From: an uncultured Fimbriimonadaceae bacterium | Lineage (GTDB): Bacteria; Armatimonadota; Fimbriimonadia; Fimbriimonadales; Fimbriimonadaceae | Direction: 5' to 3' | Length of the DNA stretch: 64,000 bases | NCBI GenBank assembly: GCA_937961665.1 | Contig: CALGMO010000059.1 | Coordinates: 21,186 to 85,185, forward strand | Shown: in pieces, positions 41,606 through 50,311 of the stretch | How the letters are laid out: the number at the start of each line of letters is the position of its first letter | How positions within the stretch are numbered: position 1 is the first letter of the stretch | Notes under the pieces: model-generated | Database searches by the model: none | Seen by the model: only the letters and a program-made list of their open reading frames with translations | Told to the model about the DNA's origin: nothing | Made by a program: the position numbers and the translations under genes

Positions 41606-43137
41606 GCTGGTCCGAGTACTGGTCGTCGAGCTGGGCGGTCTGGCTGGGGGCGTTCTGCGTCCTGGCGATCTACAGCTACCTGTTCCGCGACAACCCGGTG
41701 TATCGCCTGATGATGCAGATCTTCATCGGCATCAACGTGGGCTACGCCGTGGTCGTGCAATGGAAGGACATCCTGTATCCACTCTGGTGGCTGCCGATGA
41801 TGGACGGCATCGACGCCCTCCTCGGTCGCGGCCAAGGGTCGCCCTACGGCGCGCTGTGGGTCCTGGTGGGCGTTCTGGGTCTGCTCTGGTACTTCCAGCT
41901 CAGTCGGCGCTACCTGTGGCTCAGTCGCGTCGTCATCGGGATCACCGTCGGAATCGGCGCCGGCTTCACCTTCAAGAGCCTGTTCGGGCAGAACATCCCG
42001 CAGGTGGTGGATTCCTTCCGCCCGCTCGGTCCGAGCGCCATCGCGGTCCAGCCGCGCCGCCTGTTCGCGTTGCCCCAGTCCGTCGTGCCGCCGCTCCTCG
42101 ACGAGCCGCTTCTCGTGCTAGCCGGCGAGCGGGAGGCGGTGGCCGTCGAGACGCTAGAGGGCCGCGAAGTGTGGCGTTGCCCGCTCCCGAGCCGCCCCTC
42201 CGGGCGTGTGCGAGAGCAGGGTGCCTTCGTGGAGATCCCGTGCGGGACGGAGACGGTTCGGATCGACCGCCGCACCGGGAGCAGGTTGCCGGCGGGCGCG
42301 CCGATCCCGCCCTATGCGGCCGGGCAGGTGGGGGCGGAGGCAGGCTGGCACCTCGGGGAGGGTCGGGATCGGCTGGTCAAAGCCGGTGTGGCCGCTCCGG
42401 ACGGCCGCGAGGCCACCGTGGTGTTCTCGGTGGTGGATGGGCGGCTCGCGGCGAGCCGATGGGACGCGAGCACCGGTGGGGGCTTCTGGTCGACCGATCC
42501 CGGAGTGCCCGCCCGGGAGCTCTTCGACGGAGGACGCTTCGTGCTGGCGGCGGACGGACGCTCCGTGGCGGTCGTCGACGCGTCGCTCGGAGTCGTCACG
42601 GCTCGATTCGAGACCGCCGAGACACCCGCCTGGCTGACGGTTGCGAGAATGGCGGACCCGGTCCACGACCAGGCGACCGTGCTGGCGATCTCTGCGGACG
42701 GAACAATCGAAGCGTTCTGCGCAACCGACCACAAGGTGTCGAGACAACCGGCCGGCAGGCTTCTGTGGAAGGCGGAGGCGGGAAGGCCGCTCGCTTGGGG
42801 TGGAACGGCCGGAGGGGTCCTGTTCGCGGTCGGTCCTGACGGCGGGTCGTCGTACGAGCTTCCCAACGTCCCGAAGGCCCTCGGGGCTTCCGACTACTGG
42901 GACAACTGGGTGTTCGTCGTCACTCTGGTCTCGGTGATGACCTACTTCTTCTTCTCGTTCCGTCGCGAGCCTCCGGTCGTAACCGGCGTGCGCCGTCTGG
43001 GACGGTGGCTGCTGATGCTCGGATTCGGGGCGTTCTTCGGGAACACTGTGATGAGCCGGATGAGCTTCCTGCTCGACAGGCTCATGTTCCTGGTCGACGA
43101 CTGGATCAAACCGTTCTTCCACCAGATTTTCGGGTGA
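41602..43137 (+). CDS. Membrane protein with soluble propeller-like insert, unknown
   Basis: 511 residues. Four N-terminal helices (WLGAFCVLAIYSYLF, IFIGINVGYAVVVQW, LWVLVGVLGLLWYF, VVIGITVGIGAGFTF), then about 280 residues of soluble beta-rich repeats of PQQ/WD character (EPLLVLAGEREAVAVETLEGREVWRC; GGRFVLAADGRSVAVVDASLG), then two C-terminal helices near 430-470. The start is GTG 41602 in a GTGA overlap with the previous stop. Last gene of the operon; the next hydrogenase operon starts 55 bases later and may be co-transcribed. Confidence 0.62.
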   Translation: MSWSEYWSSSWAVWLGAFCVLAIYSYLFRDNPVYRLMMQIFIGINVGYAVVVQWKDILYPLWWLPMMDGIDALLGRGQGSPYGALWVLVGVLGLLWYFQLSRRYLWLSRVVIGITVGIGAGFTFKSLFGQNIPQVVDSFRPLGPSAIAVQPRRLFALPQSVVPPLLDEPLLVLAGEREAVAVETLEGREVWRCPLPSRPSGRVREQGAFVEIPCGTETVRIDRRTGSRLPAGAPIPPYAAGQVGAEAGWHLGEGRDRLVKAGVAAPDGREATVVFSVVDGRLAASRWDASTGGGFWSTDPGVPARELFDGGRFVLAADGRSVAVVDASLGVVTARFETAETPAWLTVARMADPVHDQATVLAISADGTIEAFCATDHKVSRQPAGRLLWKAEAGRPLAWGGTAGGVLFAVGPDGGSSYELPNVPKALGASDYWDNWVFVVTLVSVMTYFFFSFRREPPVVTGVRRLGRWLLMLGFGAFFGNTVMSRMSFLLDRLMFLVDDWIKPFFHQIFG

Positions 43138-43192
43138 GCGTCTTCGGCCCGGCAGGAATCGTCCTTTGTGACGACGAAAGCTGGGATCGATC

Positions 43193-44344
43193 ATGGCGAA
43201 GACGCTCAAGATCGGCGATCGCGTCGTCGTGGACCGCGAGAGGCTGAACGACCTCCTGAGCTCGATCCGGGCCATGGGCTACGAGATCCACGGTCCGACG
43301 GTGGGCGACGGAGCGATCATCCTCGGCCGGATCGACTCGGACGCCGACCTGCCGATCGGCTGGCGGGACAGGCAGGATGCGGGGACTTACCGGCTGGAGC
43401 GGAGGGAGGACGAAGCCGTCTTCGGCTACGCGGTCGGCCCGCACAGCTGGAAGCGCCTGCTGTTTCCCCCGCACCGGACCCTGTGGCAGGCGGAGCGGGA
43501 GGGCGCCCGGTTCCACCTGTTGCCGATGCGCGAGGACACGCCCCGTTGCGCGCTGTTCGGCGTGCGCCCGTGCGAGATGGCGGCGATCCGCGTGCAGGAC
43601 CGAGTGCTCATGGGCGGGCCATACCGCGACCCCGACTACGCCCGGCGGCGTGAGGCTTGCCTCATCGTGGTCGTCGACTGCCACGAACCCGGCGGCGCCT
43701 GCTTCTGCGCCTCGTTGGGAACTGGCCCAACGGAGGCCGGAGAGGGATGGGACTTGGCTCTCACGGAGGTGCTTCAAGGCCACCACCGTTTCGTGGTGCG
43801 CATCGGCTCGGTGCGCGGCCTGGAGGCCGTTCGGGAGGTTCCCTGGCGGGACGCCACTCCGGCGGATCTCGATGCCGCCGCGAAGCAGACCGAGAGGGCC
43901 GTTCGGCGGATGGGCCGCAAGATGGATCCCGTCGGAGCGAAGGAGGTTCTGTACGACAGCGCCTCCGATCCCCACTGGGAAGAGATCGCACAGCGGTGCC
44001 TCGTGTGCGGCAACTGCACGATGGTCTGCCCGACGTGCTTCTGCGTGAACGTCAGGGACGCGACGAGCCTCGACGGCAGCCGCGCCGAGCGGGAGCGGGT
44101 CTGGGACTCCTGCTTCTCGCTCGAATACTCGTACATCCACGGCGGGAGCGTCCGCTTCTCGCCGTACGCCCGATACCGCCACTGGATGACGCACAAGCTG
44201 GCGTCGTGGCAAGACCAGTTCGGCAGCCTTGGGTGCGTCGGCTGCGGCCGATGCATCGTTTGGTGCCCGGTCGGAATCGACATCACTGAGGAGATGGAAA
44301 CGTTCCGCGCCAACGTTGGCCGGAAGAAGGAGGCGGCACGATGA
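43193..44344 (+). CDS. hyhB: [NiFe]-hydrogenase iron-sulfur subunit (sulfhydrogenase beta/HydB type)
   Basis: 383 residues. Matches the beta subunit of group 3b hydrogenases, which carries electrons between the flavin subunit and the small subunit. Two ferredoxin-like cluster motifs are visible: CLVCGNCTMVCPTCFC near 266-281 and CVGCGRCIVWCP near 350-361. The N-terminal half contains GVRPCEMAAIRVQD and DCHEPGGACFC typical of this family. First of five genes; the stop overlaps the next ATG (ATGA at 44341-44344). Cytoplasmic. Confidence 0.9.
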   Translation: MAKTLKIGDRVVVDRERLNDLLSSIRAMGYEIHGPTVGDGAIILGRIDSDADLPIGWRDRQDAGTYRLERREDEAVFGYAVGPHSWKRLLFPPHRTLWQAEREGARFHLLPMREDTPRCALFGVRPCEMAAIRVQDRVLMGGPYRDPDYARRREACLIVVVDCHEPGGACFCASLGTGPTEAGEGWDLALTEVLQGHHRFVVRIGSVRGLEAVREVPWRDATPADLDAAAKQTERAVRRMGRKMDPVGAKEVLYDSASDPHWEEIAQRCLVCGNCTMVCPTCFCVNVRDATSLDGSRAERERVWDSCFSLEYSYIHGGSVRFSPYARYRHWMTHKLASWQDQFGSLGCVGCGRCIVWCPVGIDITEEMETFRANVGRKKEAAR

Positions 44345-44802
44345 CGGACCTGTATCCGATCATTCGAAGCCAAGAGTTCTTCAAGGAGTTCTCAGAGGAA
44401 GACGTCCACGAGGTGGTGGGCTGCGCGACGAACATCGTTCTGCACCAGGGGCAGTACGTGTTCCGAGAGGGCGAACCGGCCAACCACTTCTATCTGATTC
44501 GCCACGGTCGGGTGTCGCTCGAGCTCTTCGCGCCGGGACGCGGGCCCGTCATCGTGGAGACGGTGGAGGAGGGAGAGCCGCTCGGCTGGTCTTGGCTGAT
44601 TCCCCCTTACAAGTGGCACTTCGCGGCGCGGTGCGACACCCTTCTCCGGGCCATCGCTCTGGATGGCGAATGCCTCCGGCGGAAGTGCGAGGAGAACCCC
44701 AAGCTCGGCTACCACCTCATGCGCAAGATGGCCGAGATGATGGAATCCCGCGTGCAGGCATCGATCCTGAGGATGCTGGACCTCTATGGCAACAAGCATT
44801 GA
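44341..44802 (+). CDS. Cyclic nucleotide-binding domain protein of the hydrogenase operon
   Basis: 153 residues, a single CRP-like beta-barrel domain: [29 protein letters not shown], then [22 protein letters not shown] in place of the usual phosphate-binding cassette, and a C-terminal helix. No DNA-binding domain follows, so it is not a transcription factor by itself. Similar stand-alone domains occur in group 3b hydrogenase operons. It may bind a nucleotide and modulate or stabilise the enzyme. It overlaps the beta gene by four bases and the flavin gene by 17. Confidence 0.85.
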   Translation: MTDLYPIIRSQEFFKEFSEEDVHEVVGCATNIVLHQGQYVFREGEPANHFYLIRHGRVSLELFAPGRGPVIVETVEEGEPLGWSWLIPPYKWHFAARCDTLLRAIALDGECLRRKCEENPKLGYHLMRKMAEMMESRVQASILRMLDLYGNKH

Positions 44803-45643
44803 GCGTGCGGTCGGCGCGGCGGACCCGATGGTGCCCGCTCCCTACGTGGTCGAGAGGTTCATCCGGGAAACGCAGGACACCTTCTCGTTGGAGCTGGAGC
44901 CGTTCGATCCGTCGGCGGAGCTGCGTTTCCTGCCCGGCCAGTTCAACATGCTGTACGTTTTCGGCGTCGGCGAGGTCCCCATCTCCATCAGTGGCGACGC
45001 CGCCGAGCCCAAGAAGCTGGTCCACACGACGCGCGAGGTCGGCGTCGTGACGCGCGCGATGCGCGGCCTGAAGCCGGGACACACCATCGGCGTGAGGGGC
45101 CCCTTCGGCACAAGCTGGCCGATGGAGGCCGCGAAGGGCCACGACGTTGTGCTCGTGGCGGGAGGCATCGGCTTGGCGCCGCTGCGGCCCGCGCTGTACT
45201 GGATTCTGCGCAACCGGGACGACTACGGCAAGGTGGTGCTGCTGTACGGGACCCGGTCCCCCGAGGACATCCTGTACAGCAAGGAGCTCGCCAAGTGGAG
45301 GTCGCAGTTCGACCTGGAGGTGTACATCACGGTCGACCGCGCGACCTCGGAATGGCGCGGGAACGTGGGTGTGGTCACGAAGCTGGTCGGTCGCGCGCCG
45401 TTCGACCCTGCGGACACCGTGGCCATGGTCTGCGGCCCAGAGATCATGATGCGCTTCGCCGTGGAGGAGCTGGCGCGGCGCGGCGTTCCGACCAGCGACA
45501 TCTACGTGTCGATGGAGAGGAACATGAAGTGCGGGATCGGCCTCTGCGGGCACTGCCAGCTGCGCGGGGAGTTCGTCTGCAAGGACGGTCCGGTGTACCG
45601 GTTCGATGCGATCGAGCCGCTGTTCATGGAGAGGGAGCTGTGA
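44786..45643 (+). CDS. hyhG: [NiFe]-hydrogenase FAD/NAD(P)-binding subunit (gamma/HydG type)
   Basis: 285 residues. A ferredoxin-reductase-like FAD domain ([23 protein letters not shown]) is followed by an NAD(P) domain ([16 protein letters not shown] and [12 protein letters not shown]) and a C-terminal [2Fe-2S] site ([12 protein letters not shown], then FVCKDGPVY). It is the NAD(P)H-oxidising or reducing entry of the cytoplasmic group 3b hydrogenase, related to dihydroorotate dehydrogenase PyrK-type subunits. The start overlaps the upstream gene by 17 bases; the small-subunit gene starts four bases after the stop. Confidence 0.92.
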   Translation: MATSIERAVGAADPMVPAPYVVERFIRETQDTFSLELEPFDPSAELRFLPGQFNMLYVFGVGEVPISISGDAAEPKKLVHTTREVGVVTRAMRGLKPGHTIGVRGPFGTSWPMEAAKGHDVVLVAGGIGLAPLRPALYWILRNRDDYGKVVLLYGTRSPEDILYSKELAKWRSQFDLEVYITVDRATSEWRGNVGVVTKLVGRAPFDPADTVAMVCGPEIMMRFAVEELARRGVPTSDIYVSMERNMKCGIGLCGHCQLRGEFVCKDGPVYRFDAIEPLFMEREL

Positions 45644-45647
45644 AGCC

Positions 45648-46442
45648 ATGACCCGTGGGAAGAAGCCAAAGCTGGCCGTTTGGAAGTTCGCATCGTGCGA
45701 CGGATGCCAACTGAGCATCTTGGACTGCGAGGACCAGCTGCTCGAGGTGCTAGGCGCCGTGGAGCTGGCGTACTTCCCGGAGGCCACCAGGGCTGTGGTG
45801 AAGGGTCCCTACGACATCTCGCTGGTCGAAGGGTCGATCACCACGCGCCACGACGCGAAGCGCATCCAAGAGATACGCCGCAACAGCGGCCTGCTCGTCA
45901 GCATCGGAGCATGCGCCACCGCGGGCGGCATTCAGGCGCTCCGGAACTACGCCAACGTGCGCGGGTTCATCCAGACCGTCTATCCCCATCCCGAGTACAT
46001 CGACACGCTCGAGAAGTCCACACCGATCCGCAACCACGTGTTCGTGGACTTCGAGCTACGGGGCTGTCCCATCAACAAGGAGCAGCTCGTCGAGGTGCTG
46101 AATGCGCTGCTGAATGGGCGAAAGCCCAACATCCCGACCTACTCGGTGTGCGTCGAGTGCAAGCGGAAGGGCAACGTGTGCGTGCTCGTCGCCGGTGGGG
46201 ATGCGTGCCTGGGGCCGGTGACGCAGGCCGGATGCGGCGCGATCTGCCCTAGCTACGGCAGAGGCTGCTACGGGTGCTTCGGGCCGGCCGAGTCCCCGAA
46301 CGGCCCCTCCCTCGCGGAGTGGTTCCGGAAGCTCGGCCACGACGACGCTTCGATCGTTCGCCTCTTCCGCGGCTTCAACGGCGCCTCGGAAGCCTTCCAT
46401 TCAGTGAGCACAGCCCATGAGAACCCGAAGCCTCAAAGTTGA
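45648..46442 (+). CDS. hyhS: [NiFe]-hydrogenase small subunit (delta/HydD type)
   Basis: 264 residues. Opens with [18 protein letters not shown], giving the proximal-cluster cysteines, with further cysteines in [10 protein letters not shown] and GCPINKEQL, and in [12 protein letters not shown] and [18 protein letters not shown] for additional [4Fe-4S] clusters. No twin-arginine signal, so the enzyme is cytoplasmic as expected for group 3b. GAGGGAG upstream supports ATG 45648. The 3' end overlaps the large-subunit gene by 26 bases. Confidence 0.93.
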   Translation: MTRGKKPKLAVWKFASCDGCQLSILDCEDQLLEVLGAVELAYFPEATRAVVKGPYDISLVEGSITTRHDAKRIQEIRRNSGLLVSIGACATAGGIQALRNYANVRGFIQTVYPHPEYIDTLEKSTPIRNHVFVDFELRGCPINKEQLVEVLNALLNGRKPNIPTYSVCVECKRKGNVCVLVAGGDACLGPVTQAGCGAICPSYGRGCYGCFGPAESPNGPSLAEWFRKLGHDDASIVRLFRGFNGASEAFHSVSTAHENPKPQS

Positions 46443-47706
46443 CGTTCTGGCCCGCGTGGAGGGCGAGGGTGGCCTCTCCATCCGCGTGAAGGGCGACCAG
46501 GTCCAAGAGGTCAAGCTCAGCATCTTCGAGCCTCCGCGCTTCTTCGAGGCCTTTCTGGAGGGCCGACACTGCACCGAGGCGCCGGACATCACCGCACGCA
46601 TCTGCGGAATCTGCCCCATCGCCTACCAGATGAGCGCCTCGCGGGCGATCGAGGACGCGTTCGGCATCGAGGTCGACCCGATGGTCCGCGAGCTTCGGCG
46701 GATGATCTACTGCGGCGAATGGATCGAGAGCCACGTGCTGCACATGTACATGCTGCACGCTCCGGACTTCTTGGGCTACCAGGACGCCATCCAGCTCGCC
46801 AAGGACCATCCCGAGATCGTTCAGCAGGGACTCAGGCTGAAGAAGATCGGCAACGACGTGATGGTTCTGCTCGGCGGGCGCGAGATCCACCCGGTGAACG
46901 TGCGGGTCGGAGGCTTCTACAAGGTCCCGCGCAGGCGCGAGCTGGAGGCTCTGCGCTCCGACCTCGAATGGGCTCTGGAGGCGGCGGAGAGGACCGTGGA
47001 GCTGGTCGCGGGCTTCGAGTTCCCGGAACTGGAGCGGGACTACGAGTTCGTCGCCTTGCGGAACCCTCCCGAGTACCCGCTGTTCGACGGCCGGACCGTC
47101 TCGAACTTCGGGGTGGATCTCGCCTTGTCCGAATTCGAGGAGCAGTTCCCAGAGGAGCACGTCGCCCACAGCAACGCCCTGCACTCGGTTCGGAAGGGGA
47201 GAGGCAGCTACCAGGTGGGCCCGGTCGCCAGGTTCAACCTGAACTACGACCTTCTGACGCCCAAGGCCAAAGAGGCCGCGAGGAAGGCCGGACTGGAGCC
47301 GCCGGTTCGGAACCCGTTCCGGAGCATCGTGGTGCGAGCGGTCGAGACGGTCTTCGCCTGCGAGGAGGCCCTCCGCATCTTGGACGCCTACGAGATGCCG
47401 GACCGCCCCTGGGTTCCTTTCGAGCCCCGGGAGGCCAAGGGCTTCGGATGTTCCGAGGCTCCGAGAGGCATCTGCTTCCACAGCTACGAGATCGGCTCGG
47501 ACGGGCTGATCCGCAAGGCGCACATCATGCCACCGACGGCCCAGAACCTACGGTGCGCCGAGGAGGATCTGGCCGCTCTGGTGCCGAAGCACCTCGACCG
47601 CTCGGATGCCGAGCTGCAGTGGGTGTGCGAGCAGGCCGTGCGCAACTACGACCCTTGCATCTCGTGCGCGACGCACTTCCTTCGGCTGCGCTTGGAGCGG
47701 GAGTGA
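46417..47706 (+). CDS. hyhL: [NiFe]-hydrogenase large subunit (alpha, group 3b type)
   Basis: 429 residues. Both nickel-binding motifs are intact: [14 protein letters not shown] (Cys63, Cys66) and [10 protein letters not shown] (Cys414, Cys417, His420). The CPxAYQMSA version of L1 and the five-gene neighbourhood point to the bidirectional, NAD(P)-linked group 3b (sulfhydrogenase) enzymes. Only nine residues follow His420; they are probably removed by a maturation protease that, like the Hyp proteins, is not in the window. Last gene of the operon, followed by a hairpin. Confidence 0.94.
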   Translation: MRTRSLKVDVLARVEGEGGLSIRVKGDQVQEVKLSIFEPPRFFEAFLEGRHCTEAPDITARICGICPIAYQMSASRAIEDAFGIEVDPMVRELRRMIYCGEWIESHVLHMYMLHAPDFLGYQDAIQLAKDHPEIVQQGLRLKKIGNDVMVLLGGREIHPVNVRVGGFYKVPRRRELEALRSDLEWALEAAERTVELVAGFEFPELERDYEFVALRNPPEYPLFDGRTVSNFGVDLALSEFEEQFPEEHVAHSNALHSVRKGRGSYQVGPVARFNLNYDLLTPKAKEAARKAGLEPPVRNPFRSIVVRAVETVFACEEALRILDAYEMPDRPWVPFEPREAKGFGCSEAPRGICFHSYEIGSDGLIRKAHIMPPTAQNLRCAEEDLAALVPKHLDRSDAELQWVCEQAVRNYDPCISCATHFLRLRLERE

Positions 47707-47707
47707 G

Positions 47708-47733
47708 GTCCTCCGGCTCAAGAGCCGAAGGAC
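47708..47733. terminator. Bidirectional hairpin between convergent operons
   Basis: GTCCT (47708-47712) pairs with AGGAC (47729-47733); after one C-A mismatch CGGCT (47714-47718) pairs with AGCCG (47723-47727) over a CAAG loop. It starts one base after the hydrogenase large-subunit stop and covers the stop of the convergent gene. No T-tract on either side. Confidence 0.45.
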
Positions 47734-48599
47734 GAGCCGAGCGCAACCAGCCCTAGGCCGAGGAGACCCGCGAGAGCTGTGAGGGCCCACTCCTCGCGGG
47801 TGAGCCGCAGGCGCCGCACGTTGGTGAGAAGCACGACGATTCCGATCGGCACCAGGGCCGGGAGAGCGTTGAGGCTCACCGGCCCGATCTTGGCGTCGCC
47901 CGCCACCATCACCACAAGAAGGTAGGCGGCCAGCGAGGGAGCGAGCCACAGCAGCGTGCCCCGGCTGTTCAGGTTGAACCGATGCAGGATCGCCGCGAAG
48001 AGCGCCACGAAGACGAGGTCAGCCGGGCCGATGAGCGCGACCGGAGCCAACGGCGCCTCCTTGGGGCCGCTGGAGACCTCGGGCACCCTCATGGCGACGT
48101 TCTCCAAGACCTGAGGGGCGGCCTCCATGACCCTCTTGGTAAGCCCTTTCTGGGTGAGGACGAGGAAGGCATCGAAGAACGGAAGGAACAGGCACATCGG
48201 TGCCAGAAGGTTCGGTTCCTTGATCGCGCCGGCGACGAGTGTTCCCAGCCCGAGGCAGGCCGTCAGGAGACAGGCTTGGCCCAGCGCGAGGGCCAGCGAG
48301 GCCAACACCGAGCTCCCCAGAGCCTTCGACGACCACACGAGAAGCGCCATGCCCGCGGCCCCAGCGATCAGCAAGGCAAAGGCAGACCGGCCTCGCAGAC
48401 CGGAAGACGCGCCCAGGAACAGCGCGGAAAGCGAGAGAGCAAGGATCGCGACTCCTGCGGCGACGCTGAGCATCCCGCTCCATGCGGGCGGAACGCGCAC
48501 CAGGTCGGCGAGAAACTGAAACAGAGCCAATGCGCCCGCCAGCAGCAGGAACCCTCGGAGGCCCCTCGCAGACAGGACTCGTGGCGGTGCGTCCGTCAT
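47718..48599 (-). CDS. Polytopic membrane protein with presenilin-like aspartyl protease motifs
   Basis: 293 residues with about nine membrane helices. Three features fall in the order and spacing of presenilin/signal-peptide-peptidase proteins: an Asp at the end of a helix (LPFFDAFLVLTQ, Asp143; YD in the family), a second helix with GPADLVFVAL (Asp194; GxGD in the family), and LPALVPIGIVV (PAL at 247-249). The first Asp is followed by the Lys/Arg-rich helix KGLTKRVMEAA, as in archaeal presenilin homologues. If right, it cleaves peptides inside the membrane. The Gly-to-Pro/Ala changes around Asp194 are unusual. The start overlaps the glycosyltransferase stop (ATGA). Last gene of the operon that begins at 52020. 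Confidence 0.55.
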   Translation of the reverse strand: MTDAPPRVLSARGLRGFLLLAGALALFQFLADLVRVPPAWSGMLSVAAGVAILALSLSALFLGASSGLRGRSAFALLIAGAAGMALLVWSSKALGSSVLASLALALGQACLLTACLGLGTLVAGAIKEPNLLAPMCLFLPFFDAFLVLTQKGLTKRVMEAAPQVLENVAMRVPEVSSGPKEAPLAPVALIGPADLVFVALFAAILHRFNLNSRGTLLWLAPSLAAYLLVVMVAGDAKIGPVSLNALPALVPIGIVVLLTNVRRLRLTREEWALTALAGLLGLGLVALGSSFGS

Positions 48600-49747
48600 G
48601 GTCGGTATCTTGCCACGGCCAACGCCTCCTGGTACACGGCCAAGACAGAATCGACCATTCCTCTCTCCCGGCTGTGGCGGCTCATCTCTGCCGCGTTGCG
48701 ACCGAGTCGGCGCAGCAGCCGCTCGTCCGACAAGAGCTGGGTGACCGCCTGAGCGAACTCGCGATGGTCGTTCCGGCAGACGAAACCGTTGACTCCCTGC
48801 ATCACGGCCGCGCTCGCCCCGCCGCCGGTGGCCACCACGGAAGGGAGGCCGTGCGACATCGCCTCCTCGACGACGAGGCCCTGCGTCTCGGTCACGGAGG
48901 GGAAGACGAACAGGTCCGCGGCGGCGTAGTAGCGGTCCACCTCCTCGCGTGGCACGAACCCGACGAATCGGACGCGATCGCCGATGTTCAGGTCCCGTGC
49001 GAGACGGACGCAGGCGTCGCGGTACGGTCCGTCGCCCACGAGCCAAAGCAGCGCGGAGGGATCGCGGCCAAAGACGAGGCCGGCGGCGCGAAGCAGCATC
49101 TCGAGGTTCTTCTCCCTCGCGATCCGACCGACGTAGAGCAGCAACCTCGCTCCGGGGGGCACCCTCAGGGCGGACCGAGCTTGCGCGCGGTCGATCTTGG
49201 CCGGCGGACGGATCGCCGTTGGAATGACCCGGTAGGGGGTCCGGACGGCGTGCCTCCGCAGCCACTTGGCTGCCGCCTCGCTCGGCACGATCACCCGGTC
49301 GACGCGGTTGTAGTAGAAGTTTGTATGCTTCGCGATCTTGAACCGCACGTACCGCCGAGGCAGAAACGGCACGTAGTGCGCGTAGCGGTCGTACAGCGTG
49401 TGGTAGGTCGTCACGATCGGCAGCTCGTGGGACTGCGCCCAGCGGAGACCAACCATGCCCATGGTGAACGGGGTGTGGGTGTGGATCAGATCGAAGCCGT
49501 GCGCCCGGAACCGCCGGAGCAGATGGAGGAAAGGCGGCACCGCCAATGGGTACCCCTTGGACCACGGCGTGTGGATGGCTAGGCTCCGGTGGGTGTTCGG
49601 GTCGGAGTCCCGGTGGCCCGGGTAGCCCGTGGCGAACAGGTGCACCGAACAACCTCTCTCCCGCAGGCCTTGGACCAGCGTATCCACGCTGACGCTCACA
49701 CCGTTGAGGATCGGTAGAGCGCTGTCGGAGAAGACTGCGACCCGCAA
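48596..49747 (-). CDS. Glycosyltransferase family 4
   Basis: 383 residues. GT-B fold: N-terminal VAVFSDSALPILNGVSVSVDTL and HTHTPFTMGMVGLRWA, C-terminal LLYVGRIAREKN and the donor-site motif FPSVTETQGLVVEEAMSHGLP. Resembles glycolipid alpha-mannosyl- or glucosyltransferases acting at the inner membrane. Acceptor unknown. The start is TTG 49747, supported by GGAGG six bases upstream. It sits between the HTH gene and the presenilin-like gene in one minus-strand operon. Confidence 0.9.
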   Translation of the reverse strand: MRVAVFSDSALPILNGVSVSVDTLVQGLRERGCSVHLFATGYPGHRDSDPNTHRSLAIHTPWSKGYPLAVPPFLHLLRRFRAHGFDLIHTHTPFTMGMVGLRWAQSHELPIVTTYHTLYDRYAHYVPFLPRRYVRFKIAKHTNFYYNRVDRVIVPSEAAAKWLRRHAVRTPYRVIPTAIRPPAKIDRAQARSALRVPPGARLLLYVGRIAREKNLEMLLRAAGLVFGRDPSALLWLVGDGPYRDACVRLARDLNIGDRVRFVGFVPREEVDRYYAAADLFVFPSVTETQGLVVEEAMSHGLPSVVATGGGASAAVMQGVNGFVCRNDHREFAQAVTQLLSDERLLRRLGRNAAEMSRHSRERGMVDSVLAVYQEALAVARYRP

Positions 49748-49763
49748 GCGAACGCCTCCGGGC

Positions 49764-50282
49764 TCACTCGACAGGGAACCGACCGTGCTCCTCCACGAAG
49801 CGAACGATGGAGGACAGTCGGAAGCGTCGCTGGCCCCCCTTGGTGCGATGGTGCAGCAGCCAGCCCTTGTTCGTGTACCGCCGCACGGTCGCGGGGCAGA
49901 CCCCGAGCAAGCGAGCCGTCTCCTCCAGGGTGAGTTCCGGGTCGAGCAGCCGGCGGATGAGGTCTTGGCGCGTCTCCTTGAAGTTCCCTCGGTAATAGTT
50001 CGCGGTGACCTCGTCGGAGAAGAACTTGCACAGGAACTCGATGCTTTTGGGAACCTTCGCCCAGATCTCTTGGAGCGACGGGTCCACGGCGAGATCGGCC
50101 TGGGGCTGATCCGCCATCCGGGGTCTGGGGGCGCTGAGCTCGGTGCGCCTCCGGCGGGGCTTGCGGGGCTTCTTGCCGTTGGAGGAGGACGCCGATGCGT
50201 CGTCGCGCGGCTCCGAGGAAGGCGCCTCCACGTCGAGAAAGGCGCTCTCGATGTACGCGAACGGATCGAACGTCTTCTTCAC
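49764..50282 (-). CDS. Helix-turn-helix (MerR/excisionase-like) DNA-binding protein
   Basis: 172 residues. The N-terminal 55 residues are charged and low-complexity (KKPRKPRRRRTE). The C-terminal part has a winged HTH: LTLEETARLLGVCPATVRRYTNKGWL followed by the wing TKGGQRRFRLSSIVRFVEEH. This is the MerR-type DNA-binding fold without the MerR sensor domain. The start is GTG 50282 with GGGGGAG about eight bases upstream. It is in an operon with queA and a glycosyltransferase; target genes are unknown. Confidence 0.8.
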   Translation of the reverse strand: MKKTFDPFAYIESAFLDVEAPSSEPRDDASASSSNGKKPRKPRRRRTELSAPRPRMADQPQADLAVDPSLQEIWAKVPKSIEFLCKFFSDEVTANYYRGNFKETRQDLIRRLLDPELTLEETARLLGVCPATVRRYTNKGWLLHHRTKGGQRRFRLSSIVRFVEEHGRFPVE

Positions 50283-50311
50283 TCGGGCACTCCCCCTTGC
50301 TTTCTCCCCTG

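Noticed and set aside
38707..43137. Interpreting the four-gene membrane operon as a phage-defence system.
   Set aside because: No nuclease, NTPase, protease or toxin-like motif was found, and no mobile-element features surround it.
43138..43192. A CRP/FNR-like site (TTTGTGACGACGAAAGC) before the [NiFe]-hydrogenase operon.
   Set aside because: Only one half-site resembles the consensus; the second half is not symmetric.
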